From NCBI GenBank assembly GCA_902769875.1, contig CACXQV010000002.1, forward strand, positions 91,252 through 155,251: a DNA stretch of 64,000 bases, in the 5' to 3' direction. Shown here piece by piece: positions 36,838-49,700 of this stretch. Every line of letters begins with the position of its first letter. Within the stretch, counting starts at the first letter, position 1. This stretch comes from an uncultured Bacteroidia bacterium (GTDB lineage: Bacteria; Bacteroidota; Bacteroidia; Bacteroidales; F082). Position numbers and translations under genes: made by a program. The notes under the pieces are model-generated. The model ran no database searches. It was not told where the DNA came from and saw only the letters and a list, made by a program, of their open reading frames with translations.

Positions 36838-37418
36838 GGTACCTGATGGCAGAACCCTATTTGAAGGATTGCCGTCTGGTGGGTGGCACGGCCTTGGCAT
36901 TGCAATACGGACATCGCTCGTCGGTGGACTTGGATGTTTTCGGTGTGGTTCCCGACAATGATGCAGCTTTGCAAGATATTTTGGAAGGCTTCGGACAAAT
37001 TCAGGGTCAAATGACCTCCAAATACATCAAATCATTCCTTGTTGAGGGGATTAAGGTGGATTTTGTCAATTACTCCCGCTATCCATGGATTGACGAGGCA
37101 GTTGTTGAGGACGGATTGAGGTTGGCTTCACCAAAAGACATTGCCGCAATGAAGTCTTACGCCATCCAGAACAGAGGCTCGCGAAAGGATTTCATCGATA
37201 TGTATTTCCTTTTGCAGCATTTCTCGCTTGAAGAAATTCTGGGATTTTATGCGCAAAAATATCCCAACTATTCTATGTTCAGGACAAGAATGGCCTTGAC
37301 CTATTTTGAGGACGCGGAAAACAAAGAATGCCCCCCTATGTTCATCAAAGTTGATTGGAAGGACATTAAGTCATTCATCTCTCAGAAAGTAAGGGAACTT
37401 GACTGGAGAAAGTATTGA
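36792..37418 (+). CDS. AbiEii/AbiGii-family nucleotidyltransferase toxin
   Basis: A 208-residue protein of the type IV toxin-antitoxin/abortive infection class. The nucleotidyltransferase core reads LVGGTALALQYGHRSSVDLDVFG, with GG-T, then D-x-D (DLD) for metal; VEGIKVDFVNY supplies the third acidic residue, and RGSRKDFIDMYFLLQHF is the typical AbiEii helix. Known relatives transfer nucleotides to tRNA or other targets; the substrate here is not known. It overlaps the DUF6922-like gene by 46 bp and is followed by a hairpin terminator. Confidence 0.85.
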   Translation: MLSFRTIEPHTLELLRYLMAEPYLKDCRLVGGTALALQYGHRSSVDLDVFGVVPDNDAALQDILEGFGQIQGQMTSKYIKSFLVEGIKVDFVNYSRYPWIDEAVVEDGLRLASPKDIAAMKSYAIQNRGSRKDFIDMYFLLQHFSLEEILGFYAQKYPNYSMFRTRMALTYFEDAENKECPPMFIKVDWKDIKSFISQKVRELDWRKY

Positions 37419-37440
37419 TGAAAATTCCCAAAAACACCCC

Positions 37441-37472
37441 GCCCCGCTTCGTCCTTTTGGATGAGGCGGGGC
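37441..37472. terminator. two-way terminator hairpin
   Basis: Stem GCCCCGCTTCGTCC (37441-37454), TTTT loop, GGATGAGGCGGGGC (37459-37472): 14 pairs with two wobbles between convergent genes. Confidence 0.8.
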
Positions 37473-37499
37473 GGTCTCTTTCAGCGAACTCAGAGCAGG

Positions 37500-37781
37500 T
37501 TACTCGTCATCTTTCTTGCGGCGTTTGCCCAAAAGATAGGCTCCGGCAAGTCCACCCAACAGCCAAATGCCGTTGCCGAGTGGCGTGAACACGTCCCATG
37601 TCTCGTTATGGTTGGGAAAGTCTGGGATGATGAATCCATCAGGGAGATTCTCATCGTGACAACGTAAATTGGCATATTCCTCCTCCTCCGTGATGAAAAT
37701 TTGCGCCTTTGCTTGGTTGGCACCCATCATGCCAAATGCCAAAACCATAAGAACCAATTTGATGATGCTTCTTCTTTTCAT
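37500..37781 (-). CDS. small secreted protein with PLGxG / membrane / KR-rich C-terminal tail
   Basis: A 93-residue protein with signal peptide MKRRSIIKLVLMVLAFG ending near NQAKAQ (about residue 25). The short mature part is acidic (FITEEEEYANL) and ends TPLGNGIWLLGGLAGAYLLG then KRRKKDDE, a tail like that of the protein at 13787. It begins 17 bp after the giant surface-protein gene, so they share a transcript. The start at 37781 is chosen because earlier in-frame codons lie inside the giant gene. No named family recognised. The role may be in anchoring or displaying the giant protein, but that is inference. Confidence 0.75.
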   Translation of the reverse strand: MKRRSIIKLVLMVLAFGMMGANQAKAQIFITEEEEYANLRCHDENLPDGFIIPDFPNHNETWDVFTPLGNGIWLLGGLAGAYLLGKRRKKDDE

Positions 37782-37798
37782 TGCCTTACCCTTTCTCT

Positions 37799-40700
37799 TT
37801 AGATGACCATTTTCTGTATCTTCACTTTCTTGTTGTTCGTCAAACGTAGCAGGTACACGCCTTTGGCCACGCTCTGAAGCCGGTGACTGCTTTGTGTGCC
37901 GATGGCTTCCGTCTCCAAAAGACAACGGCCTTGTATGTCGAACACCTGCAACAGACCCTCTCCGTTGACTATCAACTCGTCCTCGAAAAAGAAGGCGAAA
38001 TGATCATCGTCGTCCTCCTCGGGGTCATCGGGTTCGTCGGGGTCGTCAGGTTCTTCGTTGTTTTCGCACCTGAACACAAGTTTGAAGCGCGACTTGTAGT
38101 CGGTCGTCTTGCTTTCAAACTTGTACTCGTCGTTGGTCAGGCAGTCGACGTCCACGCCTGCTATGTTGTCGATGAGGTGGAGGTAGCTGAACTCGCCGTG
38201 GCGGGTGTTCCAGTTCAGGGTGAACACGCCGTCCTCGTTGGGCACGAAGCGCACGGGCACCACATTGATGCCCACGGGCGTGAACAGCGTCTGGAAACTC
38301 TCGTTCTCAAGGTGGGCATAAATCAAGCCCTTGCTCTCGTGCAGCTTCTCCATCTTGTGGCCGCCTCCAAACTCGGGACGGTTCACCTCAACCGTCGTCA
38401 GGTCGCGTTTGCCGTCCTCGTCGAAACAAAGCAGGTTCACCAAAGGATAGTTCACATTGCCTCGGTAGGGTGAGATGACATTATTTTCTTCTTTATTGTT
38501 GACATTATTGATAATGATCTTTCCAGCCACGCGCATATTATCCGTGAATGTAAGATTTCCAGTACTGGCAGCTTTCACAAAGAAGCCTTGGTGTGGATGG
38601 ATGTATCGGCTGGCTGTGTAAGGCCAATTATAGGATTGGTTATGAACATAATAGATGTAACGGTATTCCTGATCGGGTCCCTGACTGTCATCGGCAACAG
38701 CGTATTCATCTAATGCCAGTTTCGCGCCGTTTGTTGCCGTTGTTGTCGACCCCGTTCCATTAACTTCGACAAACTTGTCGAAATCCAAGTAACTCTGGTA
38801 AGGGTTGCCTATCATATTGAGAGTGCGCCAATCCACAGTATAGTTATAAGAGCCGTGCCCGTGGGGAGGCAGATTCCAGCCTATGGGCGTATTGGTCACC
38901 TTGGCAGGGATAGTGCCTGTGTTCAGTATGCCGTCGGCCATCATCATCGACTCTGAGGAAAGCGCCATCAGGTAGCCCTTGCCGGCTGGCATAGTCACAT
39001 CGTTGAAATACCTCTCGTTGCCTGACTTGTCGTAGCCAATCCTGTAATGCAGATCGGTTCTAAAATCCACATCCCAGTGCCAGTGGTCTTGAATGGCATT
39101 TGTACCCTCGCGCTTGTAGTTGATCCAGTGGTAGTAATACTCATTGTACTCGTACAGGTCGAAGAAGCCGGCCACGCCTTGGCTGTTCGCAATGTTCGAG
39201 TCCCTCCATCTACCATACGGAGTGTTGGTGGGGAAGTAGCCTATTTTGTCCGGTCTGTAACTTCCGTCTTGTCCCGTCGGTGACGGCGACGTATTGTCAG
39301 ACTGATACCATTTGGTTACCGGCGGATCCCATATAGTTCTATCAATCCAAGTGTTATGTTTATGGCTGGAATGTTGTTCTTGTTCTCCATCTGGCCATAC
39401 AATTGTATCAACGTATTCTCTATCTGTCGATGTAAGGTACTCTATCCCAATGGGAACATCCTGTATCGCCGAGGAGAACAAGTGCCAGTTCGGGTCGTCC
39501 GTTTGGTCAGTAGCGCCCTTCCTTGCGTTCCTGATGGTCACTCCAGCACGGGCGGTCAATTCGGCACCGGCAGGCTGGGTGATGCCTATGTCCTCGTGGA
39601 TATGGAGCGGCACATTGACGTTGCCGGTAATTCTGACAGCATCGTAGACAGCTGGACTTTGATCTGTCGCGGGCGTTATTACAGGCTGCACATCATACAA
39701 GTACATGGCGGAGCGGGGTGTGTACTTATTACTTATAGTGTCAAATCTCTTCGCTGTCCACATGTCGTTGATGTTGTCCTCATACAACAGATAGATTTCG
39801 TCTTTCGAACCTACACTGTTGAAGGTCTTGTTTCCGATTTTGTTCATTGTGTCAAGCATGGGCACGGGATAGTCGTCGTTGATATGGCTGGCCATGGTGC
39901 GTGTCCATTTTGCATAGGAGGGCGTGGTCTTGTTTGCTGTGTCCACCCAATGGTTCAGTGCATTCATCAGGCCGCCAATCAAGGTGTCGTTGGTTTTGGC
40001 ATCAACATATTTTGTATAGTCTGACTCTACAAGAGTTCCGTCTGATTTATGCATCTTATGGTCGCGGTGCTTGAAGCCGTACTTGCCGCTGTAGCGTATA
40101 GTGGCTGTATAAGTGCCATGGCCAATGGGATCAGTGCCAGCTTTGATGTACTTGCCTCCATCGGTAACACTAGGAGAATCCATCTTTTCCTTGGCTCCGT
40201 AGCAATACTTGATGTTAGCGTCAGTGTTGTTCGTTCCAGCCAACCAGCCGAAGATGCTCTGATTGGAACTGTTTTTTGGCTCGCTGCCTTGCAAACGGCT
40301 ATAGCAGTTCTCCACCAAGCCGTTGTTCACACCCACGAGGCCGCCAAAAAAGATTACTGTGTCTTTAACCGCCTCTGGAGATGATGGAACCCATGTTTGT
40401 GTTTCTTCATTATAAGTACAACTGGTCCAAATCGTATCGCTGTTGTCATAACTAATGTCGGGGAACTTCGGGTTACTGAAACTGTTGACGAGAGTGTCGG
40501 AGGCACCTAAATAACCCACAAGACCGCCAATGTGTCTGACCGTACCCTTTATTTCTGGCATAGCCATGGAAGAATGGATGATTGCAGGGTTTGTAGCAGT
40601 GCCTTTGACTTGACCGGCAAGGCCGCCCACATACGAAGTGGCTTTGTTGGCTCTCGCAAGGTCGACAACAAAACGTGCCTCGCTGGCCCTGACCGTTGAA

Positions 40701-43700
40701 CCGCCCTCCATAAGGCCGGCAATTCCGCCTATATGGTACTGTTTCGAATTGTCGTTCGTCCTGAACGAGGATGCGTCCACAAAAGTGTTCTCCACCACGG
40801 CCCCTTCTTCAAGGTCGCCGAACAATCCGTATTTCAGCATGCCGGAGATGTAGCGGCAGTCGAGGCCCGTGATGAGATGGCCTTGGCCATTGAATTTGCC
40901 CCTGAAGCCTAAATTGTCGCCAGCGTTTTCTGGATTCGTGTCATCAATATCCCTGAAGATGGTGTTGACCCCGGTCTGCCTTTCGCGCACCGAGCCAATG
41001 GGCACCCAAAGGTATTCGGTCATGTCGAGGTCGGCTTCCAAGACGGCTTCAAGCTCTGCATAACTGTCGTCAGAATATTGGTCTCTTGTGCCGTTCAGCC
41101 TGTTCACATGGGCCGAGAACCAAGCCAAGCCTTTTTCGTCCTTGATGTGCCAAAGGCCATCACCATCAACGACATAGTGTGAATCGTCACGCTCTGGAAG
41201 TTCGTGTCCGTACACGTCATAAAGGGCAGGGTCGTATTTCACGATGGGCGTGGTCCAGCAGTCCCAAAGGTAGATGAAGTCGAACCTGAACGGGTCGTCG
41301 TCTTCACGGGCATGGATGGCAATGTAGGCGCGAGCATCGTCGAAGATGGAGGCATTCGACGAAGCTGAGTTCATGTTGTCGGTAATGGCATACATCCAGT
41401 CCTCAGTGTTTATTGCTTGTCCTTCAATAGTATCTCTATACACGCCGAAATTCTTAAAGGAAAACGCCTCATCTATCTTTCTTGAGGTGGTTACGACTGG
41501 TATCTTGCCTTTGGTCACACTGAAGCCGAGGCTCGAATACACCTTGTCCCCTTCATTGGAAATATCGGACAGCAGAGCAATGACGCGAGTCAGATTGTTG
41601 TTGGCTGTGCTACTGTCCGCAGGGTTCAAGCCTTGATTGTCGGTGTAATCCTTATAAGCATCAAAATATTTGGGGTTTTCCTTGTTGGTGGGATAGGGCA
41701 AAAACACGTTGTTGCGTGAGTAGTATAGTTGGTCGTAATCGCCATGCTCGTATTCCGCTTCTGTGAAGTTCGTCATGGCATAGTTGCGGTTCACAAAGAG
41801 GTGGTGTGTACCCAAAGTGTCGTCGATGTTGTCGCCTATATACAGCTTGCCATCGAGATAGATGCCGGCACCACCGCCAACGATTGTGTCCTTGTCCGTG
41901 CCATTACTGGCCGGAACCAAGTTGAAGTCGGGCGTGTGGTTGCCGTTCACCTCACAGCTTCCCTTCATGTGCATGATGGAGCCTTCTTCAAGGTAGATGC
42001 CACCGCCGTTGCCACCTACTCCCTCAATGTCCTTTGCCTCATTCAAGTTGATGTTGCCGCTGGAGAACCTGATTTTGCCACCACTTGCGATATAAATGCC
42101 GCCGCCGTTTTTGGCATTGTTGTGATTGACGGAGGGCAAGCATTCGTAATCAACGTATGAGCGGTTGGTGAATGTTTGGACATTGCCGAAACCAAACGTA
42201 AGGTTGCTGTTGTTGGAAGCGTAGGTTCGGATATAGCAGGTGTCGTTGTCTGTCAAGTTCAAGCCAGACAAATCCAAGTCCTTGCTGTATTGCGTACCCA
42301 CTGCTGGAACAGGAGTAATCGGGACGAATACACCCGGATTGTCTGAGGCATTATAATCAGCCCCGACTTTGCTGTACCAAATGCCAGCTGCGGTAAGGTC
42401 ATTGGAGCCTTGTTTCAACACTGTGCCGCTAACGGTGGCACCTGTAGCAGTAATGTTGGTCAAGGCATGGGTGGCTACAGAAGGATTTTCGTAAATAAAG
42501 TTGCGAATTTCGCCGAAGCCGTAGGTGGTTCCGCTATTGTTGGTGGCATAGGCGCGGATGTAATAGGTCTTGTCTGTTTCAATGCTAAGGTCAACGGAAA
42601 AAGCAGTATTAATATCAGGTATTGAAGCTGCCGGAACAAAGCTACCCGGATTGCTTGTGGCATCATAATCGGGGCCAACGGTGCTGTACCAAATGCCCGC
42701 CTCAGTAAGCTCGTCTGAACCTGCATTGGTCACGGTGCCGCCTGCGGTGACCTCAGTGGCCGAAATGTTGGTCAAGGCATGGGTGGCTACAGTAGGATTT
42801 TCGTAAATGAAGTTGCGAACTTCGCCGAAGCCGTAGGTGGTTCCGTCATTGTTGGTGGCATAGGCACGGATGTAATAGATCATGTCTGTTTCAACGCTAA
42901 GGCTAACGTAAAATGCAGTATTAATTTCAGGTATTGAAGCTGCCGAAACAAAGCTACCCGCGTTGTTTGTGGCATCATAATCGGGGCCAACGGTGCTGTA
43001 CCAAATGCCCGCCTCAGTAAGCCCTGAAGAACCTGCATCGGTCACGGTGCCATTGACGGTAAGGTCCAATACCGCCCCAGACATGGTGTAAGCCATATTC
43101 TCGCCTGTGGTCACGGTAGGCTCGCCGTCGCGGTTGTCAAACTCCTCGTCCCAGTCCCAAGGCTCGCGGGCGGGGGCGGGATAGATGTCGCGCGGGCCGG
43201 AGGTGGTTCCTCCTCTGCCAAAGTTAGCCACCAGATTGCGGTCGCTATTGGCTGTAAAGGTATAGGAAGCAGACGTGGAAACCTCCGTTCCGCCTTCCGT
43301 CCAATTCGTAAACGTGTAACCTGTATTGGCCGTGGCGGTCACAGTGACATTAGCACCATAGGTATATGTGCCGCTGCCCGTAACCGTGCCGCCTTCCTCT
43401 GGGTTGGCAATTGCGGAAATCGTATAATTGTTGATTTCGAAATTAGCCACATAATTGGCGTTGTCTGTTACAGTGATGGTGTAATTGTCTTCGCCTGATA
43501 CAACACTGCCGTTCAGTGTCCAGTTGACGAAACTATAGCCGGTGTTAGCCGTGGCTGTCAAGGTGACCTCCGTGCCATAGTTGTAAGTGCCACCTCCTGT
43601 CACCGTGCCGTAGCCTGTTGGATTGGCAGCGACCTCAATCGTATAGGTGTTAATCGTGAAGTTGGCCTGCAAAGTACGGTCGGTAGTGACATTGAAAGAG

Positions 43701-46700
43701 TAAGAGGCATCTGTGGATAATACGCTACTATCCTCGGTCCAATTTGTGAAGGTGTATCCCACGTTGGGAGTGGCAACGGCGGTGTAGTGGCTGCTCTCAA
43801 GGCTTGCATAACTTCCGCTAACTGCGCCGCCAGCGGTGGGATTGGCCACCAAAGTCACACTGTGTTCCCTCGTGCTGAACGTAGTGTCGGCACCGTAAGC
43901 GATATTGCCTTCGCTGTTGATGGAATAGGCACGATAATGGTAAGCGGTGTTTTGCGAAAGCCCTGTTGCCGTCAGGTTGAAATCGAATGTGTTGGCATTG
44001 GTGGTGTTGATGGTTTGCTCCACATAGTTGGTGGCGCCGCCTTGTCCCCTCGTGGGGTTTGCCGATGCGCCCCAGCACACGCCGTACAAGCCGTTGGGGT
44101 TTGTGTTGCTGGGGTCATGCACGAGGTGGCCTTCCGAGTCGCGGCTGCCGATTCTGCCAGAGAGCGTGGCAGCATTGTGTAAAGTGGCAGTCGCTCCTCT
44201 GGTGAACATAATGGGCAGGGTGATGAAACTCGCCTCGTCACTGTAGACGATGTCGTTGAGGGAGTAAACCCCGTTGACGGTGTCGTCGACGGCCGTGGCG
44301 GTGCTGGCGTAGGCTCTCACATAGTATTTCGTGTTGCTGTGTATTTGCGTGATGTATGTGTTGCAAGCAACAGCCGTATTCCCCGAAATTGGAGGTGCAG
44401 GCGTATCGCAATCCTTGAAATCGGTGTTTGACACATCGGACTTGCGCCGGGAAGGTTCGTGCAAAACGCTCCAGCACACGCCGTAGGTGTCCACTCGATC
44501 CGTAGTGTCGGCTGAATGTGGAGTGACCTCGAAGTTGACGCGCGCCCTGAAGATGTAGTCATTATGGCTTTGGTCGACAATGATGAATTTCACACTGTCA
44601 ATGGAAGTGATTGTATCGGCAGGCTTGTCGTACTCGGTCATGAATGTCACTACTTGGCAAATGTGTGTGCCTTCTGAATTGGTGGCGTATGCATTCACCC
44701 AATATCTCTGGTGTGGAATCAAATTTGTAATGGTAATGGTGTCAATGCCATTAATCAACGTGTCGCCGTCGATTTGGATGCTATCTGTCAGTGCGCCATT
44801 TGCAGCAATTCTGCCGTACCTGATGCCATAGTCGCTAATGACGCCGCCGCCATCGTTTACTATTCTGTAAACCACGTCCACCTTATTATATGTGACACTA
44901 TCAGGCACAACGTATGGCTCAATATAATACCTGATTTCCGATACCTCCACGTTGGGCTGCGTGATAGGCAGCGCGGTGAAGTTGTAGTCGTTGCCGTATG
45001 AATACTTGGTGACATTGTTTTCGACATAGGTAGCATAGGCTTTCAGATAGTAGGTGGTTCCAGGGGTTAAGCCACTCAAATCCACCGTGTATATGCCATT
45101 CGAGTAGTTATTGGATGAAATGTATGTATCCGTGTTTTCCAAATGGACACCATAGTCTGTCGTGTTTTCATATCCGCTGTAAATCTCGCAGTGGATGGTG
45201 GCCGAGTTTTGGGTGATGCCCGTAATCCTGAAGGCACGCACCACAGGGGCACCATTAAGATAAGGTGTGTAGTGCGGTGTAGGCGTGGTTATGCTGTAGT
45301 CGGTAATATCCGAAGCACTCGTCACATTGTTTTCGACATAAGTGGCATAGGCACGAACATAAGCGCAGATGTTTTGGCGTGCACCGCGATACGAAGCGGT
45401 GAAGGTGAGATTGTCACTTCCAAGTGTTCCAGGGGTGGTATGGTCAGAAATGAGCTCTGGGTCGTCATCGGTGCTCCAAACGAAGCCATAGCCTTTGATG
45501 TAATTGTTCCCTGTTGAATCAGTGAGATTTGATCCTGGGGGCATGGTGAACCTCGCAGTTACAACAATAATGCTATCATTTTCGATATAATGCGATACAA
45601 TTACAGGATTGGTTCCCATGTAAGGTGTGTTCTTCAGCGTAGTGAACTCAACCTCGTTGCCTTCCGATGTGCCACTGCTATTAGTGGCGTAGGCGCAAGC
45701 ATAGTATTTTTGGTTAGGAAGAAGCTGGGTTGCGCCGTTGGCGGGGTCTCTAAGGCTGTCGACGGTGAAGAAGTTGGTGGTGATTGTGGAAGGGATATAC
45801 AAAGGTGCAGGGGGAGTGGACTCTCCATGGATTGTGTCTCTCCAAATCTTCACGCCTCTCGCGGTGATGGCTGAGGTACCCGGGTCCATGATTTTTCCGC
45901 TGCCTTGTACGCTGGTGCTGGTGATATTACTCACCGCACCCGATAACACCAAAGGCTTGGCGGAATAGGTGACGAACTCCATTTCTTCGCTGTAGCCCCT
46001 CTTGGTTATGGTATCGTTCTCGTCGTTCTTGTATTGGTACTCGAAGAAGGCCTTCACTTGGTAGATTGTGTCGGGTTCTATGCCTTGGGGAATGGTGTCG
46101 TTTTTGGAGGGTATCGTGATTCTTTCGCAGGCTGGTTCGCCTTGGCTGGAAACGTAGTTTGATGGGGTTTCGCCAAAGTAGACCGTATCGGCTTCGGCTT
46201 CATGCTGTTTTTTCCACCAGATGATGCCGCGCTTGACGCTGTTTTCCACAATGTCTGAATACTTGCCTTGGTCCACGAGGTGGTAGTGGACGGTGGCGTG
46301 TTGTCCGGCGCCTTCTCCTATGATGATGTTTCCGACGGAATCGGTGTTTCTTTTCACTTCCGCGTCAACGAGGAGGACGATGGGGTCGGGGTTTTCTTCG
46401 CGTTCGTGGATGTCGAACACGCCGCCGCCGCTGTACACGCCGCCGCCGTTGCCCAACGTGGCGCTGTTCAGCTCGATTTTGCCGCCGTTCAAGGTGATGT
46501 TGCCGTTGGCGATGTAAACGCCGCCGCCGTCGCCGTTGAGTGCTTGGTTGCTGGCGATGCGGTCGCCGTTGAGGTCGATGTTGCCCTTTTGGTTGTTGAT
46601 GCCGCCGCCGTTGCGGTGTGCGCTGTTGTTTTCGATGACGGTGATTTTCGCGCCCATGGGGGGTTCCCTTTTGGTGCTGGGGCCGGTGGTGATGTTGCCT

Positions 46701-49700
46701 TCAAAGGTATAGATGCCGCCGCCGTCGAGTTCCACGGCGCGGTTGCCTTTCACTTCGCAGCCGTAGAGGAGGATGTTGCCTTGGTGGTTGTTGATGCCAC
46801 CGCCGTTGATGTTGGCTTCGTTGTCGCGGATGTTGGAGTAGTGGGCGTAGATGTTGCCGTATTTCAGGTAGATGCCTCCGCCGCGTCCTGTGGGGTCGGC
46901 AGCGGTGCCGTCTTGTCCACGGGTCTTGTTTTGCACCACGTCAGAGCTAAGCAGGCGGATGGTGTAGCCCAAGCCTTTGTTGTCGTTGGCGTGGGGGCCT
47001 TCGCAGAAGATGCCGCCGCCGTTGCCTAAGGTGGCGGTGTTGTTGTAGATGGTGGCGTGGCGCACGTCCACACGTCCCGTATGGTTGTTGAAGGCACCGC
47101 CGTTTATCTTGGCGATGTTGTTGAACACCTTGGTGCCCTCGTTGAGGGTGACGTTGTCGAGTTTGGTGGAGGGGAACTGGAACAGGTCGATGTCGCCCAC
47201 GAAAGTGTAGGCGCCGCCGCCGTGGCCTTCGAGGGCGCTGTTGTTGGTGAGGATGCCGCCGTGCAGGATGATGTCGCCGGCGTGGTTGTTGAGGCCGCCG
47301 CCGTTCTCGTTGGCCGTGTTGTCGTGGATGAGGGCGTTGTAGGTGATGATGGTGCCCGAGTTGGCATAGAGGCCGCCGCCTTTCTTGGCCGTGTTGAAGG
47401 CGATTTCGATTTGGTCGTCCATCTCTTTCTTGTTCACCCAAATGGTGCCCGTGCGGGTGTCGGCGCCGCCACCGTTGACGGCAGCCGTGTTGTGCGTGAT
47501 TTTCGACTCGATGCGCTGTATGTTGCCTGCGGTTACCACATAGTCCTCGATGTCGATGTCGCCTTGGTTGGTGTAGATGCCGCCGCCGCTGTTGCCGGCT
47601 TGGTTGCCCTTGCCCTCGGCACCGCCGATGAGACAGCCGTTCACGTCGATGTTACCACTGTGGTTGTTGATGCCGCCGCCGTTGTATTGGGCCTTGTTGC
47701 CTTGTATGGCCACGTCGGTGACGGTGATGACGCCTTGCTGCAAATAAATACCGCCGCCGCTGCCCATGGTCACGTTGTTGACGGGAGAGCCGTTGCCTTT
47801 CGCCTCATTATTGAAAAGGTCGACATGGGTCATGGTGATGTATTCCGCTTCGGCAGAGCTGCCCATGCAGAAGGTGCCGCCGCCGCTGCCCATTCCACCG
47901 TCGCCGGCCACGTTGCCGATAATCTGGATGCGGTCGTTTTTGCTCTTGCCGCGCACGGTGATGAAGCCGCTGTGGGTGTTGAGGCCGCCGCCGTTCAGTT
48001 TGGCCTTGTTGCCGTTGATTCTTGAGGGTTGGCGCTCTTCGCCCGTGATGTTGATGTCGATGTCGCCTAAGTTGGTGTAGATGCCGCCGCCGCCGCCGTT
48101 GGCTGTGTTGCTGAGCAGCCATCCATTGATGATGGAAACTTTACCTTGGTACAAATAGATGCCGCCGCCGTGGTTTCCAGAAGTGTTTCCTTCGAGTCTG
48201 ACGCGGCGCATGCGGATGTCGTAGGCTGATGAGGTGGTGTCGCCCTTGCAGTAGATGCCGCCGCCATCGCCGTTAGTGGTAGAGTTCCCGGAGATTTGCA
48301 CGCGATAGGTGCTGTCGCCGTCGAAAGCGCCAAAGGCCACCACTTTTCCGGCCCAGTCGTAGATGCCGCCGCCATTGCCTTTTGCCGTGTTGTAGTTGAT
48401 CTGCGAAGGGGTGCCCGTCGATTGTTCCTTGTGGTTGATGAGCACGTCGCCCGAATTCACATAGATGCCGCCGCCGTCGCCGTTGGCTTGGTTGTAAGAA
48501 ACCTTGGAGCTCAGCATGGTGACCGTACCCATGTTCACGTAGACGCCGCCGCCCGAATCACCGGCTTTGTTGCCCTTAATGATGGTATCGAGGCCAATGG
48601 TGGCGCCTTTCATATCGATGTTGCCCCGATTGAGGAACACACCGCCGCCGTCGCCGTTGGAAGCGGAATTCCTTTGGAAGGTAGGCGAGTACGAACCCTC
48701 TTTGAAAATGCTTACCGTTCCGGTTTCAACATAGAGGCCGCCGCCATCAATTTTTGCAATGTTGTTGTCGATGTTGGAATGGTCGTACACGGTGGTGGTA
48801 ACCTGTGAGGTCACTCCATTGTAATTGAGGGGGTAGGCTTCCACATAGATGCCGCCGCCGTAGTCGGCTGAGTCATTCTGGATGAGCATTTCTTCGTTGC
48901 CTCCCGCAACGCCGATGATGACGTCGACGTTTTGTGGCTTGACACGATTAGGATAAGAAGTCATTTCAAGTGGTAAGGATACACTATCAGGGGTGTAGAT
49001 GGCCACGCCGCCACCCTTGCCCTTGATAATGGTATCGTTGGAAGTGACTTTGACTTTGTTGCCGGAGATTTCGCCTTTGTCGAGCAGGCACTCAACCCTG
49101 AAGTAGGTCGTTTGTTCGTTTCTCGTGATAAACACACCACCGCCTAAACCAACTGCTTTCGGGTTTGAGGGCAAGTAGAAATCGTTTGGAAGGTCGAACC
49201 CTAAGGCCGTGTTGTTGATGACTTTGGCACCACCAAGCTGGAACTTGAGAGTGAAAGCGGTGCTGTCGGGGGCGAACCAAATGTAACCATTAGGGCCGTT
49301 GGGATCCTGTGGCTCGCTAATATAACGGTTTTGCATCCTGATGCCGTCGATGGCCACGCCGCCGCCGTTTTTTAGAGCCACATTGTTGGAAATGATGGTG
49401 CCGGGGTCTAAGTCAAGGACGCTATGTTCGGGAACCAAATCAGGGGTGCCATCTCCGAAATCGGTATAGGTGGAAAGATAGATGCCGCCTCCATCGCCCT
49501 GCGTGCGGTTGTTTCGTATGATGCTATTTCTTACTTCGGCTGGGCCTTTCAGCAGCAGGCCCCCACCGCCTTTCACATTGTTATCGAGGCAGGTGAAATT
49601 CCTTTCAATGAGGCAACTGTCAACCTTTAGTTTACTGCTGGTCGAGGCACCATGCCAGCGCACGGGGCATCCATAGTTGTGTTTCATGTGTGTTTTCTTG

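Noticed and set aside
46268-48808. Several long plus-strand frames opposite the giant protein
   Set aside because: They are A/V/D-rich mirror images of the GGGIY repeats.
46440-49600. Regularly spaced GCCGCCGCC strings that look like a CRISPR array
   Set aside because: They encode the repeated GGG(I/V)(Y/F) turns of one open frame; spacers are protein repeats of unequal length.
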